The notes under the pieces: model-generated
Told to the model about the DNA's origin: nothing
Seen by the model: the letters and a program-made list of their open reading frames with translations, nothing else
Database searches by the model: none
Assembly (NCBI GenBank): GCA_012026675.1
Contig: VEPA01000172.1
Coordinates: 1-33,013, forward strand
Source: Betaproteobacteria bacterium
Lineage (GTDB): Bacteria > Pseudomonadota > Gammaproteobacteria > Burkholderiales > Rhodocyclaceae
Reading direction: 5' to 3'
DNA length: 33,013 bases
Made by a program: the position numbers and the translations under genes
Shown: piece after piece, positions 15,336 to 22,724 of the stretch
Numbering within the stretch: position 1 is the stretch's first letter
Layout: each line of letters opens with the position of its first letter

Positions 15336-15356
15336 AATACGGCACTGCGCCGTATT
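15336..15356. promoter_or_regulatory. Palindromic operator candidate before the toxin-antitoxin pair
   Basis: A perfect inverted repeat AATACGGC-N5-GCCGTATT lies 43 bases before the toxin start. TTGACC follows at 15,361, a possible -35, although no convincing -10 is seen at the right distance. Such a dyad next to a TA operon is the expected site for antitoxin autorepression. There is no T-tract to suggest a terminator. The 129-base gap between the flanking genes has no other gene. Confidence 0.55.
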
Positions 15357-15398
15357 TCAATTGACCGTGTATTGTAATCCATTGGATTAGTCTTTATC

Positions 15399-15737
15399 AT
15401 GCTCATCACCGTCGCCGAAACCCCGGAATACATCCGCCTGGCGGACAAGTTGCTATCGCCCGACGAGCGCCGCGATCTGGTTGTCTACCTTGCGGCGCAC
15501 CCGAGGGCCGGCGATCTGATCGAAGGCACTGGAGGCGTCCGCAAGCTGCGTTGGGCGCGTGGAGGCCGGGGTAAAAGCGGCGGGGTGAGGGTGATCTACT
15601 ACGTCCATAGCGAGGCGATGCCGTTGTACTTGCTGACGCTGTTCGCCAAGAACGAACGGGCGAACCTGAGCAAGGCGGAGCGCAACGATCTGGCGAAGCT
15701 GGTGGATATCCTGGTATCGACATGGTTTGAGGATTGA
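15399..15737 (+). CDS. RelE/ParE-superfamily toxin (HigB/NadS-partner type)
   Basis: A 112-residue toxin-like protein. It has the RelE core order: an N-terminal strand and helix (VAETPEYIRLADKLLSPDERRDLVVYLAAHP), a glycine-bounded segment (DLIEGTGGVRKLRWA), the basic strand pair GGRGKSGGVRVIYYV, and the terminal LYLLTLFAKNERANLSKAERNDLAKLV. RelE-like toxins cut mRNA on the ribosome or inhibit gyrase (ParE); this subgroup usually pairs with an HTH antitoxin encoded downstream, as here. The antitoxin gene starts three bases after the stop. It probably stabilises the element or acts in phage defence. Confidence 0.9.
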   Translation: MLITVAETPEYIRLADKLLSPDERRDLVVYLAAHPRAGDLIEGTGGVRKLRWARGGRGKSGGVRVIYYVHSEAMPLYLLTLFAKNERANLSKAERNDLAKLVDILVSTWFED

Positions 15738-15740
15738 GAC

Positions 15741-16028
15741 ATGGGCAAGGCATTCGACAGCATCAAGCAGGGACTGATCGAGGCGACGGCGCACGCACGC
15801 GGCGCCAAGCGGACGGGCGTGCTGGTCTATCGCCCCGAGTCGGTCGACGTCAAGGGAGTGCGCCAGCGCGTCGGCATGACGCAGGAGCAGTTCGCGGCGC
15901 GCTTCGGGTTTTCCGTGGCCACGCTGCGGCATTGGGAGCGCGGAGACCGCGCTCCGGCCGGCCCGGCGCTGGTGTTGCTCAATGTGATTGCCAAGGATCA
16001 CAAGGCGGTTATGCGGGCGTTGTCGTAG
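15741..16028 (+). CDS. NadS/HigA-like HTH antitoxin
   Basis: A 95-residue protein with an N-terminal dimerisation or toxin-binding segment (FDSIKQGLIEATAHARGAKRTGVLVYRPESVDV) and a C-terminal XRE-type HTH (VRQRVGMTQEQFAARFGFSVATLRHWERGDRAPAGPALVLLNVI). It should neutralise the RelE-like toxin and repress the operon, plausibly at the dyad at 15,336-15,356. It is the only phage-repressor-like HTH near the left end, so it could also control the element's quiescence, but that is speculation. Confidence 0.9.
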   Translation: MGKAFDSIKQGLIEATAHARGAKRTGVLVYRPESVDVKGVRQRVGMTQEQFAARFGFSVATLRHWERGDRAPAGPALVLLNVIAKDHKAVMRALS

Positions 16029-16039
16029 CGGTTTTGAAG

Positions 16040-16738
16040 ATGGGCGCACCGATAAAAGCGCTACGCATGAAACATCCGAGCAGGATGCTTCGGGTGGACG
16101 ATGTTGGTCTCCTAACCAAAGACGAGATAGACACTCTGGAAAGCGCCATCGGAGCGGCGCTGTCATCCGAGCAAATCGGCGCCATCGGATGGACCGTTCA
16201 TCTAATCAAGGGCCTTCAAGCCACAGCCCGCGCCAGTCCAGGAGCAAAAGAGGTCAAGCAGCATCTGAATGCGCTGGCCAAGGCCGCAGATGATGGCCTT
16301 GTGTTGATGTATGCCAATGCCGACACCATCACCAGGGCATATATGTTTGACCAGTTGCTCGCAATCGGCCAGCTGAACAACCCCACACCCGAAGCCATTC
16401 GACAGGCGGCGAAATCAGCCTGGGCGGCATTGCCCAAGCTGGAGCCGGGCAGCATCAAGGGTTGGCAGATATTCGCAGCCCAATGGGCGATTCAGAGCTG
16501 GCGCGACTGTGGTGGTGTGGCTGTCAATACGGCATGGGAATCCACCCGCCGCGACCTTGATCGCGGTCGTAAGACGAAGCAATACCAGTCACCGATTGTC
16601 GAGTGGGCTGGCGTATTTTTCCCGCAAGAACCCGCGCTTCCCGGCGAAAAGCAGCGCCCCAAACTTGGAGCCAGGAGAATTGCCGACCTGATCGCCGCCG
16701 AATTACCGCCGAAAGAATTCGCAAACAAGATGTCCTGA
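16040..16738 (+). CDS. Unknown protein linked to the toxin-antitoxin operon
   Basis: A 232-residue soluble protein, 12 bases downstream of the antitoxin gene and likely co-transcribed. The N-terminal two thirds appear all-helical (LLTKDEIDTLESAIGAALSSEQIGAIGWTVHLIKGLQ; ITRAYMFDQLLAIGQL; EAIRQAAKSAWAALPKL). The C-terminal part has conserved-looking aromatic and charged residues (WQIFAAQWAIQSWRDCGG; RRDLDRGRKTKQYQSPIVEWAGVFFP). I recognise no family, no signal peptide and no membrane segment. The start is uncertain: ATG at 16,040 is used, but ribosome site support is weak and ATG at 16,067 or a TTG at 16,034 are alternatives. It may be a third TA component or cargo. Confidence 0.65.
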   Translation: MGAPIKALRMKHPSRMLRVDDVGLLTKDEIDTLESAIGAALSSEQIGAIGWTVHLIKGLQATARASPGAKEVKQHLNALAKAADDGLVLMYANADTITRAYMFDQLLAIGQLNNPTPEAIRQAAKSAWAALPKLEPGSIKGWQIFAAQWAIQSWRDCGGVAVNTAWESTRRDLDRGRKTKQYQSPIVEWAGVFFPQEPALPGEKQRPKLGARRIADLIAAELPPKEFANKMS

Positions 16739-16784
16739 TAGCCAACACCATGCGCCCTGAATCAACTTATTTACGGGGTTCAGC

Positions 16785-17051
16785 ATGGAAACTAACCGCA
16801 ACGGCATACCCGGCAACATCAACCGCATCGCCAGCGTAGCGCACGCCGCGACACCGGGAACTGAAGGCCAGCGGACGGAAAACAGCTTCACGCTTTCGTC
16901 TGGTCAATTCGCGGCACTCAACCAGGTCAAGGATCAAACGGTTCGCAAGCGGTTCTGCATCACCGGATCCTACTTCGGTGTTCGCCCCCGCAAGCTTGCC
17001 AATGGCCGCCTGGTCTGGCCCGCCGTTCAAATCAGCCTGGATAGCATCTGA
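16785..17051 (+). CDS. Small HTH DNA-binding protein (excisionase/AlpA-like candidate)
   Basis: An 88-residue basic protein. The C-terminal half LNQVKDQTVRKRFCITGSYFGVRPRKLANGRLVWPAVQI resembles the winged HTH of AlpA/excisionase-type proteins, in which a recognition helix is followed by a wing ending in N-G-R-x-x-W-P. GGGG precedes the ATG by seven bases. It heads the replication operon: its stop overlaps the start of the next tiny ORF. It may regulate the operon or assist excision. The N-terminus is disordered. Confidence 0.6.
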   Translation: METNRNGIPGNINRIASVAHAATPGTEGQRTENSFTLSSGQFAALNQVKDQTVRKRFCITGSYFGVRPRKLANGRLVWPAVQISLDSI

Positions 17052-17122
17052 TGGCCGCCCAGCAGAAGGGCGCGCGCCGCCGGGCGCGGCAGCATCGGCG
17101 CGACCAGAAGCGCGGCCGGTAA
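17051..17122 (+). CDS. Tiny arginine-rich ORF coupled on both sides
   Basis: An ORF of 23 codons whose ATG overlaps the previous stop (TGATG) and whose stop overlaps the next start (TAATG). The product has ten Arg or Lys residues and one His (starts MAAQQKGARRRARQHRR). This is the arrangement of translational coupling, so ribosomes ending on the HTH gene would pass through it to the next gene. The peptide could be an RNA- or DNA-binding micropeptide, or its translation alone may matter. The basic composition can also arise by chance from GC-rich DNA. Confidence 0.4.
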   Translation: MAAQQKGARRRARQHRRDQKRGR

Positions 17123-17397
17123 TGAATATTTCACCGACAGTTGCCAAGCGGCGCCTGCTGCAGCGCCTGCGCGCCGCCAGCAAGGCCGCCCAAGGCCGGC
17201 GCAACTGCGATCCGCTGTTGACCGCGCTGGCATTCGCGGCCAGGGACAAACTGCTGATCAGCCCGCGCGCCAAGGCCGTGCAGTTTGAAGGCGTCAAGTT
17301 TCCAGTGGCAACCGGCGCGGTGCTGGTCACGGCCATGGATCCCGAGACATATACGCCGCTGGTATCCGCCTTGCGCAACATCGGGGTGAGCGTCTGA
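17122..17397 (+). CDS. Small hypothetical protein before the primase/helicase
   Basis: A 91-residue basic protein (MNISPTVAKRRLLQRLRAASKAAQGRRNC...). The N-terminal half is strongly cationic. The C-terminal half (LLISPRAKAVQFEGVKFPVATGAVLVTAMDPETYTPLVSALRNIGVSV) has an alternating hydrophobic pattern typical of a small alpha/beta fold. Its start overlaps the tiny ORF and its stop overlaps the primase/helicase ATG (TGATG). The position suggests a replication accessory role, such as a DNA-binding loader, but this is inference. Confidence 0.6.
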   Translation: MNISPTVAKRRLLQRLRAASKAAQGRRNCDPLLTALAFAARDKLLISPRAKAVQFEGVKFPVATGAVLVTAMDPETYTPLVSALRNIGVSV

Positions 17398-19376
17398 TGC
17401 GCGTCAATGGACACGACCGCACCGCCGAACCGGACCGCGCCATGAGTGCGCTACTCGCTACACCTTGTCCGGCAGATCGCGATGCGTGGTGGCGCCTGGT
17501 GGCATCGGCGAAGGCGGCCGGGCTGGATGAAGATGTTATCCGGACATGGTCCGCCAACGGTCCCAACTTCAACGATCGCGACTTCGGCGACACCTATCGC
17601 AGCCTGAACGCGGAAGGCGGATACACCGAACGAACGCTGTTTCAGGCCGCGCGTGCAGCTGGCTGGCGCGACGATCAGCGCCGTGCAGCCAGCGCCGACT
17701 TACAGGCCGCCGCTGCCGCCGCGAAACCGGCCGCCAGCGCGCCAGAGCAATCGACCTTGAGCATAGACATTGCCAACCGCGCCTGGAGCCGCTACGCGCC
17801 CGCTACGGCGGCGCAATCCTACATCAAGAGCAAGCTGGGCCAGCCTGACGGTCTGCGCGTGACCGGCGACGGCGCGCTGGCTGTTCCCCTTTTCACGCTC
17901 GACGGCGAACTGGTCGCCGTGCAGACCATCGGCGCCGCGAAGCGGTTCCTGAAGGACACCCGCCCTGGTCAGTTTCCTGACGCCTGTTTTGTGGTCGGCG
18001 GTCCGCTGCCAGATGCCGGCGTGATCTACATCACGGAGGGAATCGGCCAGGGCTGGAGCGCACACCAGGCGACACGCTTGCCCGCCGCGGTGGCCTTCGG
18101 CGTCGGGCGAATTGCGGGCGTTGCGGCGGCCCTGCGCGAGCGATTCCCGCAGGTACAGCTGGTGCTGGTCGCCGATGTCGGCAAAGAGAACCAGATGGCC
18201 GCCATTGCGCACGAAATATCCGGCGCATGGATCGAGCCGCCGGCCAGCCTTGGCCGAAATGGCGACATCAACGACTTGCACCAGCGCGACGGTCTGCAAG
18301 CGGTTGCCGAACTGCTGGCCAAACCCAAAAAAGTGGCGAGCCGCTACAAGTTGCTGACGCCTGCCGACTTGGGCGCCTTGGAGCCGATCCATTGGCGCAT
18401 CAAGCGCGTCATGCCGAAATCCGGAATTGGATCGATCTACGGTGCGTCCACGGCCGGCAAGTCGTTTATCGCGCTCGATCTGGCCGGCGCCTGTTCGCGC
18501 GGTGTTGATTGGCACGGCTACAAGACGCATGCCTGCCCGGTGACCTACATCGCCGCCGAAGGCGAGGCCGGCGTGGCGCAGCGCGTGCAGGCGTATGAAC
18601 AGAGTCACGGCAGCCTGCCGAACACCTTCCGCGCCGTGACTACGGCGTTGGACATACTCAGCCAGGCAGACCGCATTGACCTGGTGCAAGCGATCCGCGC
18701 CGCCGGTCAGATCGAGGGGATTGTGATCTTCGACACACTGAACCGCGCCGCCCCTGGTATCGACGAAAACGACAGCGCCGACATGGGCGACGTGGTGACC
18801 GCTTTGAAGTGGCTGCAGTCTGAGATTGGCGGCCTGGTGCTGGTAATCCATCACACCGGCAAGGATGCATCGCGCGGGCCGCGCGGACACTCCAGCCTGT
18901 TTGCCGCGCTCGACTTCGGTCTTGAAGTGCGTCGCGACGGCGACCGCCGCAACTGGATCAACCGCAAGACCCGCGACGGCGAAGACGGCAAGGAACACCC
19001 GTTCCGGCTGAAGGTGGTGGACGTCGGCATCGATGAGGATGGCGACCCGCTCACCAGCTGCGTGATCGAGCAGGAGGAAGACCCGGCCAAAGCCCTGCGC
19101 GCCGTCAAGCTGCCCAGCGGCGGCAACCAGCGCATCGTCTGGGATGCGTTGGGCGAAATGCTGCGCCAGCCAGCTGCCCTGTTCGCGGCCGGCGCGCCAT
19201 CCGATCTGCCAGCAGGCCGGCCAGCGTTACGCCTGGAAGACGCTGCCGCGAAGTTGCGCGGCCGGCTGCCTGAAGTCGAACCGAAGCGGCAGAAGGAACG
19301 AATCAACGAAGCCATCACCGGATTGATCAATCGAGGCGCACTTGTACTGCGTGAAGGGTGGATCTGGTGCGCCTGA
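17397..19376 (+). CDS. Primase/helicase: PriCT-2, Toprim and RepA-like ATPase
   Basis: A 659-residue replication protein. Residues about 14-90 resemble the PriCT-2 domain (DRDAWWRLVASAKAAGL..., GGYTERTLFQAARAAGW). Residues 205-300 form a Toprim-like region (YITEGIGQGWSA with E214, LVLVADVGKEN with D260, GDINDLH). Residues 335-550 form a RecA/RepA-like helicase core with Walker A GASTAGKS (349-356), Walker B GIVIFDTLNRA (441-451) and the sensor-like LVLVIHHTGKD. The C-terminus looks like a winged helix. It should prime and unwind DNA at the element's origin. The iteron-like repeats that follow could be that origin. The ATG overlaps the previous stop. Confidence 0.88.
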   Translation: MRVNGHDRTAEPDRAMSALLATPCPADRDAWWRLVASAKAAGLDEDVIRTWSANGPNFNDRDFGDTYRSLNAEGGYTERTLFQAARAAGWRDDQRRAASADLQAAAAAAKPAASAPEQSTLSIDIANRAWSRYAPATAAQSYIKSKLGQPDGLRVTGDGALAVPLFTLDGELVAVQTIGAAKRFLKDTRPGQFPDACFVVGGPLPDAGVIYITEGIGQGWSAHQATRLPAAVAFGVGRIAGVAAALRERFPQVQLVLVADVGKENQMAAIAHEISGAWIEPPASLGRNGDINDLHQRDGLQAVAELLAKPKKVASRYKLLTPADLGALEPIHWRIKRVMPKSGIGSIYGASTAGKSFIALDLAGACSRGVDWHGYKTHACPVTYIAAEGEAGVAQRVQAYEQSHGSLPNTFRAVTTALDILSQADRIDLVQAIRAAGQIEGIVIFDTLNRAAPGIDENDSADMGDVVTALKWLQSEIGGLVLVIHHTGKDASRGPRGHSSLFAALDFGLEVRRDGDRRNWINRKTRDGEDGKEHPFRLKVVDVGIDEDGDPLTSCVIEQEEDPAKALRAVKLPSGGNQRIVWDALGEMLRQPAALFAAGAPSDLPAGRPALRLEDAAAKLRGRLPEVEPKRQKERINEAITGLINRGALVLREGWIWCA

Positions 19377-19390
19377 AAACTCCCGACCGG

Positions 19391-19495
19391 TTTTTCCCGA
19401 ACTTCCCCGGCGTATGTATACGCCGTCGGGAAATTTCGGGAACAGGAAACTACCGGAAATTCCCGTTTCGGGAAATTTCGGGAAATTTCGGGAAG
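19391..19495 (+). repeat. Iteron-like repeats with palindrome: candidate replication origin
   Basis: Between the primase/helicase and the SSB-like gene. Three tandem copies of TTTCGGGAAA (19,466-19,495; the last ends in G) and two more tandem variants (19,424-19,443) all read in one direction, with inverted copies at 19,391-19,402 and about 19,457-19,465. Each unit has internal dyad symmetry (TTTC-GG-GAAA) and the spacing is exactly 10 bases, about one helical turn. An 18-base palindrome (CGGCGTAT-GT-ATACGCCG, 19,408-19,425) lies alongside. This layout fits an initiator-binding origin or an autoregulatory operator. The whole 190-base gap has no gene. Confidence 0.7.
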
Positions 19496-19566
19496 ACCAC
19501 CACGACCGACAAAAGACCGACCCGCGACCGACTCCCGATCAATCTCCCTCTGAAAGGACCGACAAC

Positions 19567-20193
19567 ATGGGTCTGACCGTATCCGAAGGCGCCGGCAGCT
19601 TCGAACTTGCTCCTGCTGGCACGCACACCGCAAGGTGTTACCGAATCATTGACCTTGGCACGCAGCAGACCGAGTTCCAGGGCGAGCAGAAAACCGCCCG
19701 CAAGGTGCTGGTCTGCTGGGAACTGCTCAGCGACGAGCGCATGAGCGACGGCCGGCCGTTTTCCGTGGCCAAACGCTACACCGGCAGCCTGCACGAGAAG
19801 GCGCAGTTGCGGAAGGATCTTGCCGCCTGGCGCGGCCGCGACTTCACGCCCGAGGAACTGAAGGGCTTCGAACTGCCCAAGGTGCTGGGCGCCTTCTGCC
19901 TGCTCAACCTGATCAAGGTCGAGAAGAACGGCCGCGACTACATCAACGTGGCCAGCATCATGGCGCTGCCCAAAGGCATGCCGAAACCGGAGGGCGACAA
20001 CGACTTGCTGGCCTTCGACCTGGAGAAGTTCGACCAGGCCGCGTTCGACCAGTTGAGCGACGGCCTGCAGGAAAAGATCGTCGGCACGCCGGAATACCAG
20101 GCGCTGAAGAATCCCGCGCCGCCGGCGATGCCGCAGGCGTCGGCGCCGGCGCCGGGCAGCTTCGATGATTTCTCCGACGACATCCCCTTCTGA
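19567..20193 (+). CDS. Phage single-strand DNA-binding-like protein with SSB-type tail
   Basis: A 208-residue protein. The body (residues 1-150) has an OB-like strand pattern (GTHTARCYRIIDLG, RKVLVCWELL, FSVAKRYTGSL, LPKVLGAFCLLNLIKVEKNGRDYINVASIMALP). A Pro/Ala-rich linker follows and the chain ends FDDFSDDIPF, an acidic tip like the SSB C-terminal DDDIPF that recruits host repair and replication proteins. It should coat single-stranded DNA at the element's fork. AAGGA nine bases before the ATG at 19,567 fixes the start. It is in the replication operon before a DEDD exonuclease. Confidence 0.75.
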   Translation: MGLTVSEGAGSFELAPAGTHTARCYRIIDLGTQQTEFQGEQKTARKVLVCWELLSDERMSDGRPFSVAKRYTGSLHEKAQLRKDLAAWRGRDFTPEELKGFELPKVLGAFCLLNLIKVEKNGRDYINVASIMALPKGMPKPEGDNDLLAFDLEKFDQAAFDQLSDGLQEKIVGTPEYQALKNPAPPAMPQASAPAPGSFDDFSDDIPF

Positions 20194-20203
20194 GGATCCG
20201 ACC

Positions 20204-20899
20204 ATGAGAATCTATATCGACGTTGAAACCATCCCCAGCCAGGCCCCTGATGCGCGCGACCTGGTACTCGCCACCATCAAGCCGCCGGCAACCTACAAAA
20301 AACCTGAGACCATTGCCAAGTGGTGGGAGGAAGACGCGCCCGCCGCCATCGAGGAGGGCTACCGCAAGCAGGCATTTGACGCCACCAGCGGCGAACTGGT
20401 GAGCATCGCCTGGTGCAGCGACACCAGCGACGTGCAGACATCTGCACGCGCACCGGGCGAGCCGGAAGTGGAGCTGCTTGACCGTTTCCTTTCCGGCGTG
20501 ACCGAGTTGCTGCACGCGGAAGCGGTCGCCGCTGCCGATGGCCGCCGCTATCCCGGCGATCCGTATTTCGTCGCGCACAACGCCGCCTTCGATCTTGGCT
20601 TCGTCTGGCGCCGCTCGATCATTCTTGGCCTGCCGGCGCCGTTCAAGCTGCCCGGCCCGGCCGCCCGCGATGGCAAGGATTACGGCTGCACCATGTTGAT
20701 GTGGGCCGGCCATCGCGGCACCGTCGGGCTGGCGCGCCTGTGCGCGGCGCTCGGCATCCAGAGCCCGAAGGGCGATCTGGATGGCAGCAAGGTATTCGAT
20801 GCCTGGCTGGCCGGCGAGGTCGACCGGATCGCCACCTACAACGCCGCCGACACCGCCACCGTGCGCTCGATCTGGCGCCGGCTGAATTGGGAGGCGTGA
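20204..20899 (+). CDS. DEDDy 3'-5' exonuclease (DnaQ-like)
   Basis: A 231-residue protein of the RNase H-like exonuclease superfamily. Exo I is YIDVETIP (D6, E8), Exo II is YFVAHNAAFDLGFVW, and Exo III is IATYNAADTATV with the Y-x3-D spacing of the DEDDy subgroup. It lacks a polymerase domain. It probably trims 3' ends during replication or recombination, or degrades competing DNA. GAGG eight bases before the ATG at 20,204 supports the start, 10 bases after the SSB-like gene. Confidence 0.88.
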   Translation: MRIYIDVETIPSQAPDARDLVLATIKPPATYKKPETIAKWWEEDAPAAIEEGYRKQAFDATSGELVSIAWCSDTSDVQTSARAPGEPEVELLDRFLSGVTELLHAEAVAAADGRRYPGDPYFVAHNAAFDLGFVWRRSIILGLPAPFKLPGPAARDGKDYGCTMLMWAGHRGTVGLARLCAALGIQSPKGDLDGSKVFDAWLAGEVDRIATYNAADTATVRSIWRRLNWEA

Positions 20900-20901
20900 C
20901 G

Positions 20902-21075
20902 GTGGACGCGGGCTTTGACATCGTGGTGCGCTTTGTCCCGCATTACGGCTGGCTGTATCTGGTGATCGCCAACGGCATCGAACACGCCCGCGGCGAATTC
21001 CAGCGCGATGCTATGGCGGCCCTGATGCGTGGCCAGGCGATTGCCGAGAAGATTTTCGGCGAGGCCCGAGTATGA
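20902..21075 (+). CDS. Small hypothetical protein (GTG start)
   Basis: About 57 residues (MDAGFDIVVRFVPHYGWLYLVIANGIEHARGEF...). A short alpha/beta protein with an aromatic strand and an Arg/Ala-rich helix. Start is a GTG at 20,902 with GGAGG seven bases upstream; another GTG at 20,896 overlaps the exonuclease stop. Its stop overlaps the start of the resolvase gene (ATGA), so it is likely translated in the operon. The function is unknown. Confidence 0.6.
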   Translation: MDAGFDIVVRFVPHYGWLYLVIANGIEHARGEFQRDAMAALMRGQAIAEKIFGEARV

Positions 21076-21554
21076 AGCCCGGTCTGTATCTCGGCATCGA
21101 TCCCGGCTTGACCGGCGCGCTGGCGCTGCTCGACGACAAGGGCAGCATGCACAGCGTGGAGGATCTGCCGGTGATGGCGCGCGGCAAGGGGCGAGTGAAA
21201 CACGAAATCGACCCTGCCGCCCTGGCGCGCCTGCTGCGCCCGCATGCCGATCAGATCGCGCTGGCCGTGGTGGAACAGGTCGGCAGCATGCCCGGCCAGG
21301 GCGTGGCCAGCGTCTTCAGCATGGGTCACACCCTGGGCAGCATTACCGGCGTCGTTCAGGCGCTGGGCATCCCCTTGCGCCTGGTGACGCCTGCCGTCTG
21401 GAAACGCGAAGCCGGCATCAGCAGCGACAAGAACCTTGCGCGCTCGGAAGCGAGTCGCCTATTTCCCGCAGCACCGCTTGATCGCGTCAAAGATCACAAC
21501 CGCGCCGAAGCCCTGTTGCTGGCGCGCTATTCCATGCAGCACTCTACCCACTGA
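21072..21554 (+). CDS. RuvC-like Holliday junction resolvase
   Basis: A 160-residue protein with the RuvC fold: LGIDPGLTGALALL (D10), LAVVEQVGSMPGQGVASVFSMG (E68) and a C-terminal KDHNRAEALLLARY (D141, E146). These acidic residues coordinate the metal ions that cut four-way junctions. Phage-type RuvC-like enzymes resolve branched replicating DNA before packaging, which fits the terminase genes downstream. The ATG overlaps the previous stop. Confidence 0.88.
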   Translation: MKPGLYLGIDPGLTGALALLDDKGSMHSVEDLPVMARGKGRVKHEIDPAALARLLRPHADQIALAVVEQVGSMPGQGVASVFSMGHTLGSITGVVQALGIPLRLVTPAVWKREAGISSDKNLARSEASRLFPAAPLDRVKDHNRAEALLLARYSMQHSTH

Positions 21555-21565
21555 AAGGAATCACC

Positions 21566-22204
21566 ATGTTTTCGAAAAAACCGCAGGAAGTCGCATTTCG
21601 CAATCAGATCGATGCCGCACTGGACGCGGACGCCGATTATCCGGAACTGCTCAAGCGCCGTGCAAACGTCGGTACCGAAATCAAAAATGGCGAGGATGAA
21701 CTGGCCGATCTTCTCGGCCGCGTCGCCGCCACACCGGACCCGAAAAACGAGGCGGCCGCGATTGCATCCGGCGTGGCGTCGGCGTCGGGGGTGATTGATC
21801 GCGCAACCTATCGCGAGGAAATCCAGGCCGTCAACAGTCGCCTAGTCGTCTTGCGTGACGCGGCCGGCCAGATCGATACGCAGATCCGCGACCGCAAAAA
21901 CGAAATCGGCAAGGGCATCTACGAGACCGGTATTCGCGAGGAGCAACTGGCCGCTGCCGAGAAGACGGTCGACTTCCTGCTGGATATGGGCGCCTTGCGC
22001 GTGGAGGAACACCGCCGGCTGATGGAAGTACAGACCGCCGGCATCAACGTTCTGGCAATGCCCCGCATTGCGATCCGAGTGATTACCGCCGCCTTCGTCG
22101 ACGAGTATTTCCGGAACCAGCTGCAGCCGATAGGCTACAAGCTCAGCGATGCGCAGGCCGCCCGTCTTGCGGGTCTGAAGCAGGCCGAAGCCCGTGGTGC
22201 ATGA
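21566..22204 (+). CDS. Coiled-coil phage protein of unknown function
   Basis: A 212-residue protein. Residues 1-60 and 75-150 are highly charged helices with heptad character (IDAALDADADYPELLKRRANVGTEIKNGEDELADLL; YREEIQAVNSRLVVLRDAAGQIDTQIRDRKNEIG). The C-terminal 60 residues are helical with a hydrophobic strand (NVLAMPRIAIRVITAAFVDEYF). AAAGGA precedes the ATG. Its 3' end overlaps the JAMM gene by 11 bases. It resembles uncharacterised proteins in phage replication operons; I cannot assign a role. Confidence 0.7.
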   Translation: MFSKKPQEVAFRNQIDAALDADADYPELLKRRANVGTEIKNGEDELADLLGRVAATPDPKNEAAAIASGVASASGVIDRATYREEIQAVNSRLVVLRDAAGQIDTQIRDRKNEIGKGIYETGIREEQLAAAEKTVDFLLDMGALRVEEHRRLMEVQTAGINVLAMPRIAIRVITAAFVDEYFRNQLQPIGYKLSDAQAARLAGLKQAEARGA

Positions 22205-22724
22205 ATCTGCAGCTGATGATGCCCTGATCGCCCAAGCGCTGAAAGCGCTTGCGGCGCGCATGGCCGGTGATGGTCTGCCCATTGGGCGCCCGACCGATGT
22301 GGCTGTGCATGCCTATCTTGAGCTTGCCGAGGAAAGGAACGAGGTGTTGCTCGGCTATTGGTTGGACTCCAACCAGCGCTTGCTCGGCTATGACCGTATC
22401 GCCTACGGTGGCGAAACAACCGCTTCATTCAGTGTCAACCGCGCTGCGCGGCTGGGCATCGCGGCAGGAGCAAGCGCGGCCTATTTTTTGCACAACCATC
22501 CAACCGGAACCGCCGAACCATCCCCGAACGATATCAAGTCGGCCGACAGGATTGATCAGTACATGGCGAACGTCGACATTCTGGCGCTTGGTCATTTCAT
22601 CCTGGCCGGGACCGAGGTGAGAAACATTCGAAGCGGGCGCACCCTGGATATTGTCCCGGCCAGCGATTACACCGGAGCGCGCTGCCCCAATTGCAACCAT
22701 CGTCTTGAGGATCCCGAACCATGA
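22194..22724 (+). CDS. RadC/JAB-like JAMM metalloprotein with Cys pair
   Basis: A 176-residue protein. The MPN+/JAMM signature is perfect: H100-N-H102-P, seven residues, S110, two residues, D113, followed by VDILALGHFILAGTEV, as in RadC (LLDHIIVG). It lacks the RadC N-terminal HhH domain. The C-terminus has RCPNCNHRL, a single zinc knuckle. JAMM proteins are isopeptidases, and RadC-like ones are common on phages and anti-restriction islands without a settled role. The start is GTG at 22,194 or 22,197, overlapping the upstream stop. Its own stop overlaps the next ATG. Confidence 0.8.
   Translation: MVHESAADDALIAQALKALAARMAGDGLPIGRPTDVAVHAYLELAEERNEVLLGYWLDSNQRLLGYDRIAYGGETTASFSVNRAARLGIAAGASAAYFLHNHPTGTAEPSPNDIKSADRIDQYMANVDILALGHFILAGTEVRNIRSGRTLDIVPASDYTGARCPNCNHRLEDPEP

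Noticed and set aside
17700-18998. 432-codon minus-strand open frame
   Set aside because: Antisense to the primase/helicase, which has clear Walker motifs. The product has no recognisable fold.
19424-19495. Possible CRISPR array
   Set aside because: Units are only 10 bases and tandem, with no spacers of uniform length; no cas gene is present.
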